DNA from: Nocardiopsis sp. MG754419
GTDB taxonomy: Bacteria; Actinomycetota; Actinomycetes; Streptosporangiales; Streptosporangiaceae
Direction of reading: 5' to 3'
DNA: 64,000 nt
Assembly (NCBI RefSeq): GCF_018207095.1
Contig: NZ_QOCZ01000005.1
Location: 1-64,000, forward strand
Shown piece after piece: positions 17,769 through 29,836 of this stretch (positions within the stretch are counted from its first letter, which is position 1; each line of letters starts with the position of its first letter). Below the pieces are notes generated by a model, which saw nothing but the letters and a program-made list of their open reading frames with translations, was not told the origin of the DNA and searched no databases. The position numbers and the translations under genes were made by a program.

Positions 17769-18302
17769 ATGCCGCAGTTCGCGTTCCTTGAGGGTCAACC
17801 CTTCTGGGTCGTCTACGTCACCCTGCTCGTGGTGATCCTCCTGCGCGCCCCCGCCACCTACCTGCTCGGCCGCGGCATCGGCGCGGGGGTCAACCGGGGG
17901 CGGATCGGCGCACGCCTGGGCCCCAGACTGGACGCGGCCAAGGCGCGCATCGACCGCTACGGCGCCCCGGTGGTCACGCTCGGCTTCTTCACCGTGGGCA
18001 TGCAGACCGCCATCAACTTCTCCGCCGGGGCGGTGCGCATGCGCTTCCCCGTCTACTTCGCCGCGGTGTTCGTCGGCGGGTTGGCCTGGGCGGGCCTGTG
18101 GGGCACGGTCATCTCCGGGCTCGTCGGCACCTGGTTGGTGCTGTTCCTCAACTCGCCCTGGACCGCGATGGGCGTCGCGGTCCTCGCCCTGCTGGTCGTC
18201 ACCGTCCTGGTCCTGCGCCACCGCCGACAGCGGGCCGGGGCCGACGAGGACGACGCACCCGCCTCCGCGCGGGAGGAGCAGGCCCCCGCCGAGGCCGCCT
18301 GA
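17769..18302 (+). CDS. DedA-family membrane protein (VTT domain)
   Basis: 177 residues with a first helix (FWVVYVTLLVVILLRAPATY), an amphipathic re-entrant-type stretch, and the characteristic DedA core FFTVGMQTAINFSAGAVRM followed by VFVGGLAWAGLWGTVISGLVG. DedA/VTT proteins move or scramble lipids and are linked to envelope homeostasis. The C-terminus is a charged tail with an acidic, Ala-rich end. The ATG at 17769 follows AAGGGG. A possible iron box upstream would make it iron-regulated, which is unusual for this family. Confidence 0.8.
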   Translation: MPQFAFLEGQPFWVVYVTLLVVILLRAPATYLLGRGIGAGVNRGRIGARLGPRLDAAKARIDRYGAPVVTLGFFTVGMQTAINFSAGAVRMRFPVYFAAVFVGGLAWAGLWGTVISGLVGTWLVLFLNSPWTAMGVAVLALLVVTVLVLRHRRQRAGADEDDAPASAREEQAPAEAA

Positions 18303-18378
18303 GCCGCCGTCGTCGTCCGGGCGGCGACCACCCCGGCCCGTGGCCCGACGGTCGTCGAGCGACCCCTACGGTGGTGCC

Positions 18379-19029
18379 ATGCGTATTGCGACGGACGCGG
18401 TCCTGTTCGACATCGACGGCACACTCGTGGACTCCACCCCCGCGGTGGAGCGCACCTGGCGCCTGTGGGCGGAGGCCCACGGCGTCGACCCCGACGCGGT
18501 CCTGGCGGTCTCCCACGGTCGACGCTCGGAGGACACCATCGCCCTGTTCCTGCCCGACGACCGGGTCCAGGACGCCGCCGACGAGCTGGAGGAACTCGAA
18601 CTCGCCGACGTGGACGGGGTGGTGGCCCTGCCGGCCACCGGGGAGTTCCTCGGCGCCCTGCCCGACCACCGTTGGGCGGCCGTGACCTCCGGCGGACGCC
18701 GGCTCATGCGCACGCGCCTGGCCACCGCCGGTCTGCCCGTCCCCGGAGTCCTCGTCGCCGCCGAGGACGTGAGCGTCGGCAAGCCCGACCCCCAGGGCTA
18801 CCTCAAGGCCGCCGCCGCGCTCGGATACGCCCCCGAACGCTGCCTGGTGGTGGAGGACGCGCCCGCCGGGATCCGGGCGGGAGTGGCCTCCGGAGCCACC
18901 GTCCTGGCCGTGGCCACATCGCACGAACGGTCCGCGCTGGAGGGCCTGGGCGCCGTCGCTGTCGTCGACGACCTCACCTCCTGCGCACTGGAGACCACCC
19001 CCGACGGCGCGGTGCTCACCCTGCGCTGA
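18379..19029 (+). CDS. HAD-superfamily phosphatase (beta-phosphoglucomutase/phosphatase-like)
   Basis: 216 residues. Motif I is FDIDGTLVDSTP (nucleophile Asp and acid/base Asp), motif II is the Thr/Ser of AVTSGG, motif III is the Lys in GKPDPQGYL, and motif IV is VVEDAPAGI. The helical cap between residues ~17 and 80 marks subclass I, as in sugar-phosphate phosphatases of the GPP/PGP type. The substrate is not inferable. It stands between the DedA gene and the MetE-like gene on the same strand. Confidence 0.88.
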   Translation: MRIATDAVLFDIDGTLVDSTPAVERTWRLWAEAHGVDPDAVLAVSHGRRSEDTIALFLPDDRVQDAADELEELELADVDGVVALPATGEFLGALPDHRWAAVTSGGRRLMRTRLATAGLPVPGVLVAAEDVSVGKPDPQGYLKAAAALGYAPERCLVVEDAPAGIRAGVASGATVLAVATSHERSALEGLGAVAVVDDLTSCALETTPDGAVLTLR

Positions 19030-19041
19030 ACCCGTGTTGCT

Positions 19042-19047
19042 CTAACC
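19042..19047 (+). promoter_or_regulatory. -10 element for a leaderless MetE-like mRNA
   Basis: The sequence TCTAACCTTGGGCAACGTG places a TAnnnT box about 9 bases before the GTG at 19057. No ribosome binding site is present, so translation probably starts at the mRNA 5' end. Confidence 0.45.
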
Positions 19048-19056
19048 TTGGGCAAC

Positions 19057-22370
<3,314 letters not shown>

Positions 22371-22429
22371 CGCATAGTTCATGCCGTACGACAGTTGGTG
22401 ACGAAAGCCCGTAAGCTGGGCGCCAACTC

Positions 22430-22460
22430 CCCGGATACGGACCTGGCCGTATCCGGGTTT
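22430..22460 (+). terminator. ligA terminator
   Basis: Perfect 11-bp stem (CCCGGATACGG with its complement), 6-base loop and TTT, 60 bases after ligA and 26 bases before the next start. Confidence 0.75.
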
Positions 22461-22485
22461 ACGGTCATGAAGCTCGAGGACACGG

Positions 22486-24531
22486 ATGAAGGATCCCATC
22501 GGTACCCGTGACATCGGGCCGCGTGTCGGAACCCCGCTGTGGCTCTACATGGTGGGGGCCACCGCCGCGGGTGCGTTCCTTCTCGGTGTCTCCGTCCTCG
22601 GCCTCGGCCCGGACCAGCTGTTCCTGCACGCGCGGGAACCTCTGGTCTGGGTCATGCTGTGCATGGTGGTGCTGGGCGAGCTGAGACCCATCGCCATGCC
22701 GGGCCAGGCCCCCGGTTCCGGGGCGCCGACCTCGCTGCCCTTCACCTTCGCCCTCGTCATCTTCTACGGCCTGCCCATCGCCGCGCTCGTCCAGTGCACG
22801 GCCACGGTCGTCGCCGGGGTGGTCCGCACCCACGCGGCGCACCGAACCGCCTTCAACGCCGCCCAGTACGTACTGTCCCTGGGGGTGGCCGACGCCGTCC
22901 TGCGCCTGGTCATGCCGGGCATCATCACCACCCCCGGGGTGCCGGTCGGCGGCGAGATCGCCGCCGTCGCCCTGGCCGGGGCCGCCTCCTTCACGGTCAA
23001 CCGCATCCTGGTCCTGTGCGCCGTGGCCATGCACGAGCGGGTGCCGCTGCGCCAGGTGATGTTCAAGGGGCTGCGCCAACAGATCCTCGTCTCGATGGTC
23101 CTGCTCAGCCTCGCCCCGCTCATCGTCATCGCGATGACCCACTCGGTGCTGTACGTGCCGCTGTTCGCCTTGCCCCTGGGCGCCCTCTACACCAGCTCCC
23201 TGCTGTTGGTGAAACGCGATCACCAGGCCAACCACGACGAACTCACCGGGCTGGCCAACCGTAAGCTCCTCACCGTCCGCTCCCGTCGGGAGATCGTGCG
23301 GGCCCACCAGAACGGCGCCCGCGTCGGTCTGCTCCTGCTCGACCTGGACCGTTTCAAGGAGGTCAACGACACCCTCGGCCACCCCACCGGCGACCGACTC
23401 CTGCAGACGCTCGCTCACCGGCTCACGCACAGCGTGCGCCCCAACGACCTCGTGTCCCGACTGGGCGGGGACGAGTTCGCGATCCTGCTGCCCCAGGTCC
23501 GCGACACCGAGTCCGCGCGCGAGGTGGCCCTGCGCCTACGCGGCGCCCTCGCCGAACCGGTGCGCCTGGACGGCATGGACTTCGACCTCCAGGTCAGCAC
23601 CGGCATCGCCCTGTACCCCGACGACGCCACCGATTTCGAGTCGCTCATGCAGCGGGCCGACGTCGCGATGTACGTCGCCAAGTCCGACCGCACCGGCGTG
23701 GAGAGCTACGACCCCGGCAAGGACCGCAACTCCACCGCACGCCTGAGCATGTACAGCGAACTGCGGCGGGGGCTCGCCGAAGGCGCGCTGGAGATGCGCT
23801 ACCAACCCAAGATCGGACTGGCCGACGGCCTGCCCGTCGGTTTCGAGGCCCTGGCCCGATGGCGGCATCCGGCCCGCGGCCTGCTCACCCCCGACGAGTT
23901 CCTTCCGGTCATCGAGCACTCCAACCTGTTCCGCGCCTTCACCGCCCAGGTACTCGACATCACCCTCGCCCGGTCGGCCCGCTGGCACGCCGAGGGCCTC
24001 AGCCTGCCGGTGTCGGTGAACCTGGGGGTGCGCGAACTCCTGTGCCCCGACCTGCCCGAGACCGTCGCCGCGGCCCTGCGCGAGCACGGGGTGGCCGCCG
24101 AACGGCTGGTCCTGGAGGTCGGCGAACAGACCCTCATCGCCGACCCCGAGGCCGCGACCGCCGCGGTCGAGCGGCTGCGCGGACTCGGCGTGGGTCTGGC
24201 CCTGGACGACTTCGGTACCGGGCACTTCACCCTCGCCCAACTGGTCGGACTGCCCCTGGACGAGGTGAAGATCCACGAATCGTTCACCGCGCGCCTGGCG
24301 GACGGCGACTCGCACGGCCACACCGTGGTGCGCGCCTCCATCACCCTGGTCCGGGCCCTCGGCATGCGCGCCACCGCCGAGGGCGTGAGCACCGCACCGT
24401 TGGCCGAGGCCGCGCGGGAGAGCGGCTGCCACGCGGCCCAGGGCCACCACTTCGCCGCACCCATGGACCCTCGCGAGGTCCTGCCCTGGTGGTCCGCCCA
24501 CGGCACCGAGAACTCGACCCGCTCACAGTGA
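22486..24531 (+). CDS. rmdB: Membrane-bound GGDEF-EAL c-di-GMP enzyme, RmdB-like
   Basis: 681 residues. Residues ~1-240 hold about seven hydrophobic segments forming a membrane sensor. A GGDEF domain follows (HDELTGLANR, active-site RLGGDEF), then an EAL domain with GFEALARWRHP, SVNLG, ALDDFGTG, the Lys in DEVKIHESF, ATAEGV and AAQGHHF. All residues needed for phosphodiesterase activity appear present, although the usual KID is KIH. By recollection the syntenic Streptomyces gene (SCO5495) is rmdB, a c-di-GMP phosphodiesterase acting in development. The symbol is given on that synteny, not on a comparison. The cyclase signature is also intact, so net activity is open. A candidate hairpin at 24538-24558 follows. 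Confidence 0.85.
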   Translation: MKDPIGTRDIGPRVGTPLWLYMVGATAAGAFLLGVSVLGLGPDQLFLHAREPLVWVMLCMVVLGELRPIAMPGQAPGSGAPTSLPFTFALVIFYGLPIAALVQCTATVVAGVVRTHAAHRTAFNAAQYVLSLGVADAVLRLVMPGIITTPGVPVGGEIAAVALAGAASFTVNRILVLCAVAMHERVPLRQVMFKGLRQQILVSMVLLSLAPLIVIAMTHSVLYVPLFALPLGALYTSSLLLVKRDHQANHDELTGLANRKLLTVRSRREIVRAHQNGARVGLLLLDLDRFKEVNDTLGHPTGDRLLQTLAHRLTHSVRPNDLVSRLGGDEFAILLPQVRDTESAREVALRLRGALAEPVRLDGMDFDLQVSTGIALYPDDATDFESLMQRADVAMYVAKSDRTGVESYDPGKDRNSTARLSMYSELRRGLAEGALEMRYQPKIGLADGLPVGFEALARWRHPARGLLTPDEFLPVIEHSNLFRAFTAQVLDITLARSARWHAEGLSLPVSVNLGVRELLCPDLPETVAAALREHGVAAERLVLEVGEQTLIADPEAATAAVERLRGLGVGLALDDFGTGHFTLAQLVGLPLDEVKIHESFTARLADGDSHGHTVVRASITLVRALGMRATAEGVSTAPLAEAARESGCHAAQGHHFAAPMDPREVLPWWSAHGTENSTRSQ

Positions 24532-24537
24532 TCTCGC

Positions 24538-24558
24538 AGGCCGAGGTGTCATCGGCCT
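24538..24558 (+). terminator. Possible terminator after the rmdB-like gene
   Basis: AGGCCGA and TCGGCCT form a 7-bp stem with a 7-base loop, just after the stop and before gatC. Confidence 0.45.
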
Positions 24559-24646
24559 CAGGTGCCGGGGAACCGGACCGCCTCATGGGTCGGGGCCAAT
24601 AGGATTGGGCTGATCACCCGTCCGCCGAAGAAACGGTTCTCAACTG

Positions 24647-24946
24647 ATGACCGCCATCACCCGCGATGAGGTCGCGCACCTCGCCCGGTTGTCGCGGCTG
24701 GCGCTCGACGAGAGCGAGCTCGACACGCTCGCCGCCCAGCTCGGTGACATCCTCACCGCCGTGGCCAAGGTGCAGGAGGTCGCCCAGGGCGACATCCCGC
24801 CGAGCTCGCACGCCCTGCCGCTGACCAACGTCTACCGCCCCGACGAGGCCCGGCCCGGCCTCACCCCCGAGCAGGCCCTGGCCGGAGCGCCCGCGGTGGA
24901 GGACCAGCGTTTCCGGGTCCCGCGGATCCTTGGGGAGGAAGAGTAG
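24647..24946 (+). CDS. gatC: Glu-tRNA(Gln)/Asp-tRNA(Asn) amidotransferase subunit C
   Basis: Small stabilising subunit of the GatCAB amidotransferase that converts Glu-tRNA(Gln) to Gln-tRNA(Gln). 99 residues, normal length. It begins with the canonical [17 protein letters not shown] helix and ends in [10 protein letters not shown]-like residues typical of GatC. The stop codon abuts the gatA ATG, so the two are translationally linked. No clear ribosome site is present; the transcript may be short-leadered. Confidence 0.96.
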   Translation: MTAITRDEVAHLARLSRLALDESELDTLAAQLGDILTAVAKVQEVAQGDIPPSSHALPLTNVYRPDEARPGLTPEQALAGAPAVEDQRFRVPRILGEEE

Positions 24947-26443
24947 ATGAGCGAGGTCATCGGTCTCGGCGCCGCGGAACTCGGCGCCGCCATCAAGACG
25001 GGCGAGGTCTCCTCCGAGGAGGCCACCACCGCCTATCTCGACCGCATCGCGACGGTCGACGGCGACATCCGGGCGTTCCTCCACGTCGGCCGGGAACAGG
25101 CCCTGGAGCAGGCCCGCGCCGTGGACGCCCGGCGGGCCGAGGGCGCCGAACTGGGCCCCCTCGCCGGTGTGCCGGTCGCGCACAAGGACGTGTTCACCAC
25201 CCGGGACATGCCCACCACCGCCGCCTCCAAGATCCTGGAGGGGTGGCGTCCGCCCTACGACGCCACCGTCACCGCGCGTCTGCGCGAGGCCGGGATGGTC
25301 ATCCTGGGCAAGACCAACATGGACGAGTTCGCCATGGGCTCCTCCACGGAGAATTCGGCCTACCAGGTGACCCGCAACCCCTGGGACACCACACGGATCC
25401 CCGGTGGTTCCTCCGGCGGTTCGTCGGCGGCCGTGGCCGCGTTCGAGGCGCCTCTGGCCACCGGTACCGACACCGGCGGCTCCATCCGCCAGCCCGCCGC
25501 GGTCTGCGGCCTGGTGGGCGGCAAGCCCACCTACGGCGGTTCCTCCCGCTACGGGATGATCGCCTTCGCCTCCTCCCTGGACACCCCGGGCCCGTTCGCG
25601 CGCAACGTGCTGGACGCCGCCCTGCTCCATGAGGCGTTCTCCGGTCACGACCCGCGCGACTCCACCTCCATCGAGGCCGCGGTGCCGCCGGTGGTCGAGG
25701 CCGCCCGCAACGGCGACGTCGAGGGTCTGCGCGTCGGCGTCGTCAAGGAGCTGGACAACGACGGCTTCCAGCCGGGTGTGCGACAGCGCTTCCGCGAGAC
25801 CGTGGAGCTGCTGGAGTCCCTGGGCGCCAAGGTCGTCGAGGTGTCCTGCCCCAGCTTCGACGCCGCCCTGAGCGCCTACTACCTCATCGCGCCCAGCGAG
25901 TGCTCGTCCAACCTGGCCCGTTTCGACGCCATGCGGTACGGCCTGCGGGTGGGCGACGACGGCACGCGCAGCGCCGAGGAGGTCATGTCGCTGACCCGTG
26001 CCCAGGGCTTCGGCCCCGAGGTCAAGCGTCGGATCATGCTCGGCACCTACGCGCTGTCCAGTGGCTACTACGACGCCTACTACGGCAGCGCCCAGCAGGT
26101 CCGCACGCTCATCAAGCGCGACTTCGACGCCGCCTTCGAGAACGTGGACGTGCTGGTCTCGCCGACCACGCCCACCACCGCCTTCCCGATCGGTGAGCGT
26201 TCCGAGGACCCGATGGCCATGTACCTGGCCGACCTGTGCACCATCCCGTCGAACCTGGCCGGGAACGCCTCCCTGTCGGTGCCGTGCGGGCTGGCCCCCG
26301 AGGACGGCCTGCCGGTCGGTTTCCAGGTCATGGCGCCGCCGCTGGCCGACGACCGCACCTACCGGGTCGCGGCTGCGGTCGAGCGCGCCCTGACCGGTCG
26401 GGACGGCGCGCTCATCGCACGCAGCCCCTACGCCGTGGCCTAG
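24947..26443 (+). CDS. gatA: Glu-tRNA(Gln) amidotransferase subunit A
   Basis: Amidase subunit that releases ammonia from glutamine or asparagine. 498 residues. The Ser-cisSer-Lys triad is visible: Lys80 in GVPVAHKD, Ser155 in [11 protein letters not shown] and nucleophile Ser179 in [11 protein letters not shown]. It starts immediately after gatC, with GGAGGAAGAGTAG as ribosome site. In contrast to many bacteria gatB is not adjacent; four surface-protein genes on the opposite strand separate gatCA from gatB. Confidence 0.97.
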   Translation: MSEVIGLGAAELGAAIKTGEVSSEEATTAYLDRIATVDGDIRAFLHVGREQALEQARAVDARRAEGAELGPLAGVPVAHKDVFTTRDMPTTAASKILEGWRPPYDATVTARLREAGMVILGKTNMDEFAMGSSTENSAYQVTRNPWDTTRIPGGSSGGSSAAVAAFEAPLATGTDTGGSIRQPAAVCGLVGGKPTYGGSSRYGMIAFASSLDTPGPFARNVLDAALLHEAFSGHDPRDSTSIEAAVPPVVEAARNGDVEGLRVGVVKELDNDGFQPGVRQRFRETVELLESLGAKVVEVSCPSFDAALSAYYLIAPSECSSNLARFDAMRYGLRVGDDGTRSAEEVMSLTRAQGFGPEVKRRIMLGTYALSSGYYDAYYGSAQQVRTLIKRDFDAAFENVDVLVSPTTPTTAFPIGERSEDPMAMYLADLCTIPSNLAGNASLSVPCGLAPEDGLPVGFQVMAPPLADDRTYRVAAAVERALTGRDGALIARSPYAVA

Positions 26444-26459
26444 CGTCTGTGCATCGCAC

Positions 26460-26488
26460 CACGGCGGGTCCGCAGGGTTCCCGCCGTG
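26460..26488 (+). terminator. gatCA terminator
   Basis: CACGGCGGG pairs with CCCGCCGTG (9 bp, 11-base loop), 17 bases after the gatA stop. Confidence 0.65.
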
Positions 26489-26768
26489 CGGTCGGGCGTT
26501 CGCACGTCGGCCGCGACGCCGGCGGACGCCCCGCGCGCACGGCCCGGCTCCGATTCCCGGAGCCGCGGCGGTGAACCGTGGCGGGTGCCGAAGGCCGTTG
26601 GTGGGGGACCGGCCGGTCCCGTGACCGGCCCGTGCCGCTCCTCGCGGAGCGCCGGACCGACCGTTCGACCGGTCCCGGACCGGCAGGAGCCCGCGCCCCT
26701 CGACGGCCCTGTCGTCCCCGACCCGTCCAGGGCAGGGAGAGCCCTGGGGCGCACGGCCTGGATCGGGC
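26489..26768. other. Gap between convergent gatA and the first surface-protein gene
   Basis: Several GGACCGG-type inverted repeats occur about 26605-26690. No gene was seen. A hairpin at 26727-26747 serves the leftward gene. Confidence 0.4.
26727..26747 (-). terminator. Terminator of the leftward surface-protein gene at 26769
   Basis: CCAGGGC and GCCCTGG form a 7-bp stem with a 7-base loop, 22 bases beyond the stop. Confidence 0.55.
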
Positions 26769-27932
26769 CTACTCGGCCGCTCCGGCCCGGCGTCGGCGGG
26801 CCAGGTGCAGGGCCGTGCCACCACCGGTGAGCGCCACCGCGGCCGCGGCGGCCAGGGCGACCAGCGTGCCGCCGGTGAACGGCAGACCGTTGTTGGTGGG
26901 CACCGAGGCCTGATCGGCGGCCGGCGACGGGTCGGGCTCGGCGGTCGAGGCCATCTCGGGCGGGGTGCCGCCCGCGGCGTCCCAGGCGACCGTGGCGATC
27001 TCCCCGATGAGGATCTCGCTGTCCTCCGCCGTGATGAGCGTCTGGGTGGGTTCGTCGTCGTCCTCACCCTTGAACAGACGGCCGGTCTCCACCGCGGCGG
27101 TGGTCTCCAGGACGAGGGTGGCCTCGCCCGCGTCCGCGTCCGCCGGAACGGAGAAGGCCACGACGTCGCCGTCGGACACCTTCTCGACGGTCTCGCCGCT
27201 GTCGGCGTCGACCAGGACGACCCCGTCCGGTCCCTCGACGGTCACCGGGATGCTCTCCCCACTGGTCTCCACGGTGAACGCGCCGATGGAGTCCCCGGCC
27301 AGCCCCGAGTCCACGTCCGGACTGATCGTGAGCGGTGAGGCCGGTTCGTTCGGCAGGTCCACGGCGTTGTCGATCAGGTGGTGGTAGAGGTGCGTGACGT
27401 TGCCCGCGTTGACGTTCACGTCCAGTTCGGGCCCCTTTTCGACCCGTTCCAGGTCGACGCCGTTGCTGAAGTGCCAGATGGCGGCCTGGGTGGCCGTGAG
27501 CGCCTCGGACTCGGTGAGTCGGGCCACCTCGGCCTGCTTCTGGAGGTCCTCGACGTCCACCACCGGATAGGAGTTCTTGAGGATCCAGTGCACCTTGCCG
27601 GGCTCGGCGAAGTCGCCCTGCCCGGGGTAGTTGTCCCACTGGTCCTCGCGGTACCAGGCGTCCTCGACGAGCCCGGTGCGCACGTCGATGCAGTAGGCGG
27701 TGAGCTGTTGGTCGCTCTCCTCCAAGTGGACGTTGAAGGTCGCGGTGGTGGTGTAGGGCTCGCCCTCCATGGTGACGGCGTGCCCGTGCTCGGTGACGCC
27801 GGTGTAGCGTCCCTCGACCGAGCCTCGGTAGGGGGTGGTCTCCGCGGTGGCCGGTGTGAACGCCATGAGCACGAAGAGTGCGGCGGTCGCGGTCGCGCGG
27901 ATCGTGAGCGCTGATGAGGTGCGGAGGGACAC
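26769..27932 (-). CDS. Thioester-domain (TQXA) surface protein with LPFTG sorting signal, copy A
   Basis: 387 residues, exported (signal peptide to about residue 30, ending TPATA) and anchored by sortase. The thioester domain has Cys81 in LTAYCIDVRTG and Gln149 in ALTATQAAIWHF, the pair that forms the internal Cys-Gln thioester in this family. Such bonds react with host or surface amines and make the protein a covalent adhesin. A second immunoglobulin-like region spans ~190-300. The C-terminus has LPFTG (350-354), a hydrophobic helix and ARRRR. The GTG start has no close ribosome site (an AGGAAG lies about 15 bases upstream), so the start is uncertain. First of four related leftward genes, each probably transcribed separately. 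Confidence 0.85.
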   Translation of the reverse strand: MSLRTSSALTIRATATAALFVLMAFTPATAETTPYRGSVEGRYTGVTEHGHAVTMEGEPYTTTATFNVHLEESDQQLTAYCIDVRTGLVEDAWYREDQWDNYPGQGDFAEPGKVHWILKNSYPVVDVEDLQKQAEVARLTESEALTATQAAIWHFSNGVDLERVEKGPELDVNVNAGNVTHLYHHLIDNAVDLPNEPASPLTISPDVDSGLAGDSIGAFTVETSGESIPVTVEGPDGVVLVDADSGETVEKVSDGDVVAFSVPADADAGEATLVLETTAAVETGRLFKGEDDDEPTQTLITAEDSEILIGEIATVAWDAAGGTPPEMASTAEPDPSPAADQASVPTNNGLPFTGGTLVALAAAAAVALTGGGTALHLARRRRAGAAE

Positions 27933-28143
27933 GGTGTCACGTCGCTTCCTGGAGGTGTGAAGACGGTGAGGTTTTCACAGCGACGCCCCCCGAACAACGA
28001 GATTCGGCGAATGTGGCCGCTATCAGCCAGGTAGGACGTGACGGGTAAACCGATCGTCGCGTTGGGTAATGGGTCGTATGCGAAGGATGTCCTTCGAGGC
28101 GCCTCCCGACGCGGAGGATGCGGGGACACGACCCCGGAAACGG

Positions 28144-28186
28144 CGAGGGCCCGCCCCCGTGACCAGGTCACGAGTGCGGGCCCTCG
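28144..28186 (-). terminator. Double-hairpin terminator of surface-protein gene B
   Basis: An outer 11-bp stem (CGAGGGCCCGC and complement) encloses an inner palindrome CGTGACC-A-GGTCACG. It lies 21 bases beyond the stop at 28207. Confidence 0.7.
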
Positions 28187-28206
28187 GGCGTGCGCGCGGC
28201 TCCGGA

Positions 28207-29448
28207 TCAGACCTCGGAGGCGTCCGCGGCGGCCTTGCGCTTACGGCTCAGGTACAGCGCGGCGCCGCCGGCGCCCAGGGTGGCGATACCGGCCGCGACC
28301 AGGCCGGCGAGCGCGCCACCGGTCACGGGCAGCGTGGGCTCGTCATCCTTGCCCGGGGCGGGCTTGGTGTCCTCGGGCTCGTCGGTCGGGGTCGGCTTCC
28401 CGCCGGGCTCCTCCGTGTCCGGGGTGGGCTCCGGGGTCGGCTCCGGGTCCGGGGTGGGCTCCGGCTCCGGCTCGGGCTCGGGGCCGTCCACCGCACCCCA
28501 GCTCGCGGAGACCGACGCGGTGACGGTGGCCTCGCCGTCGTCGGCGGTGATGAGGGTCTGCGTCTTGGTCCCATCGCCCTGGAAGAGACGACCGGCGAAC
28601 ACGGTGCTGGTTCCGGTGAGGGTGAAGCCGGCGGTGCCGGGCTCGGCGTCCTCGGGAACGGCGAAGCCGAGGACGTCGCCATCGGTGACGGTCTCGACGA
28701 GTTCGCCGGTCTCGACGTAGACCAGCGAGACGCCCTCGGGGTTGTCGGCGGACTCGACCAGCTCCAGTGCTTCGGCGTCGGTGGTGACGGTGAACTCACC
28801 GACGATCTCGCCGGCGGTGCCCTCGGCCGTTCCCGGGTCGATCTTGAGGGCGGGCTCGGGCTCGGTGAGGTCCTCGGCGTTGTCGACCAGGTGGTCGTAC
28901 ACGGCCCGGATCCGCGGCTCGATGTTGCGGTCACGGGTCCCGTCGAGACCCGTGAACTCGCTGCCGTTGCTGAAGTGCCAGATGGCGGCCTGGGTGCCGG
29001 CGATCGCCTCGGCCTCGGTCAGGCGCGGCTGACCGGCGGCGGTGCGCAGGCCGGCCAGGTCGGTCTTGGGGAAGCCCTGCTGGAGAACGGAGAGCACCTT
29101 GCCGGACTGGGCGACGAATTCACCCTCGCCCGGGTAGTCCGCCCAGTCCCCCTCGACGTAGGGAACGGAGCCCATGTCCAGGGGGATCGGCGTCTCCAGG
29201 TCGATGCAGTAGGTCCGGAGCTTGCCGCCCTCGGCCAGGTTGAGGTCGAACAGCTTGGTGCCGGATACACCTTCTTCGCCGTTCATCTTGATGGAGATGC
29301 CGGACTGGCCCTTGTAGTTGTACGTTGCCTTGGTGCGCTCCGCCTCGTCGGCGGCGGCGGGGGCGGCCATGCCGAAGGCGAGAAGCGCGGCGGCCGCGGT
29401 CGGCAGGACGGCGCGACGCACTCGGGGGAGAGTGGAAATCTGAGTCAA
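28207..29448 (-). CDS. Thioester-domain (TQXA) surface protein with LPVTG sorting signal, copy B
   Basis: 413 residues from TTG 29448. That start is chosen because ACCGGGA and the start codon align with the corresponding upstream sequence of copy C; the frame is open further upstream but without similarity. Signal peptide to about residue 33 (MAAPAAADE). Thioester pair Cys81 (LRTYCIDLETP) and Gln153 (AGTQAAIWHF). A beta-rich domain lies at ~190-300. A Pro/Glu/Thr-rich stalk (PEPEPEPTPDPEPTP type) spans the wall. LPVTG is at 373-377, followed by a helix and SRKRK tail. The last 24 codons from the sorting motif are almost identical in copy C, including 71 identical bases. Confidence 0.88.
   Translation of the reverse strand: MTQISTLPRVRRAVLPTAAAALLAFGMAAPAAADEAERTKATYNYKGQSGISIKMNGEEGVSGTKLFDLNLAEGGKLRTYCIDLETPIPLDMGSVPYVEGDWADYPGEGEFVAQSGKVLSVLQQGFPKTDLAGLRTAAGQPRLTEAEAIAGTQAAIWHFSNGSEFTGLDGTRDRNIEPRIRAVYDHLVDNAEDLTEPEPALKIDPGTAEGTAGEIVGEFTVTTDAEALELVESADNPEGVSLVYVETGELVETVTDGDVLGFAVPEDAEPGTAGFTLTGTSTVFAGRLFQGDGTKTQTLITADDGEATVTASVSASWGAVDGPEPEPEPEPTPDPEPTPEPTPDTEEPGGKPTPTDEPEDTKPAPGKDDEPTLPVTGGALAGLVAAGIATLGAGGAALYLSRKRKAAADASEV
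28262..28332. repeat. 71-bp direct repeat, copy 1 (sorting-signal region of gene B)
   Basis: Identical base for base to 29892-29962. It covers the LPVTG motif and most of the membrane helix. Confidence 0.9.
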
Positions 29449-29718
29449 CGTTGATCCCGGTGATCTCGTAGTGAGCCTGAACGGCATCCGCCGGAAATGG
29501 GGATCCGTGTCGGACGGGGGTCGGGCGTGGCCGGGGGCCACGGCCGTCAGGCGGGGGTGCGGCTTCCGGCGCGGAGGTGTAGGGACCTCTGGGGCGGCCG
29601 GGAAGGGTCCGCACGCATGAGACGGATGATGCGGACGTTCGGATTACAGGTTTCGGACAACTTTTTTGGGGAATCGCGCGAGATTGCGAAGCATCGTCCG
29701 CTACCAGCGCTTTTGTCC

Positions 29719-29736
29719 GATCACGATTCCGTGATC
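29719..29736. promoter_or_regulatory. Palindrome GATCACG-ATTC-CGTGATC
   Basis: A perfect 7-bp-arm inverted repeat between genes B and C. It could be an operator. The half-site spacing does not fit a BldD box. Confidence 0.35.
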
Positions 29737-29748
29737 CGAGCGACACGA

Positions 29749-29798
29749 AGGGCCCGCCACCCCTCGAACGCGATGTTCGAGGCGGAGACGGGCCCTCC
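29749..29798 (-). terminator. Nested hairpin terminator of surface-protein gene C
   Basis: An outer AGGGCCCG/CGGGCCCT stem surrounds an inner 8-bp stem CCTCGAAC/GTTCGAGG. It lies about 40 bases beyond the stop at 29837; a further CGCGGG/CCCGCG hairpin lies between. Confidence 0.6.
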
Positions 29799-29836
29799 TC
29801 ACGCGGGACTCACCCGCGAGTGTACGGCGAGAACGC

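Larger units (their letters stand above)
29449..29836. other. Gap upstream of surface-protein gene B
   Basis: Contains an AT-rich run (TTTTTT near 29663), a perfect 7-bp-arm palindrome at 29719-29736 and the terminators of gene C near 29749-29822. The gene B promoter probably lies in 29500-29700 but clear boxes could not be set. Confidence 0.4.

Noticed and set aside
29719-29736. BldD box in the adhesin region
   Set aside because: The half-sites TCAC/GTGA resemble a BldD site, but the spacing differs by one base from the pattern I know.
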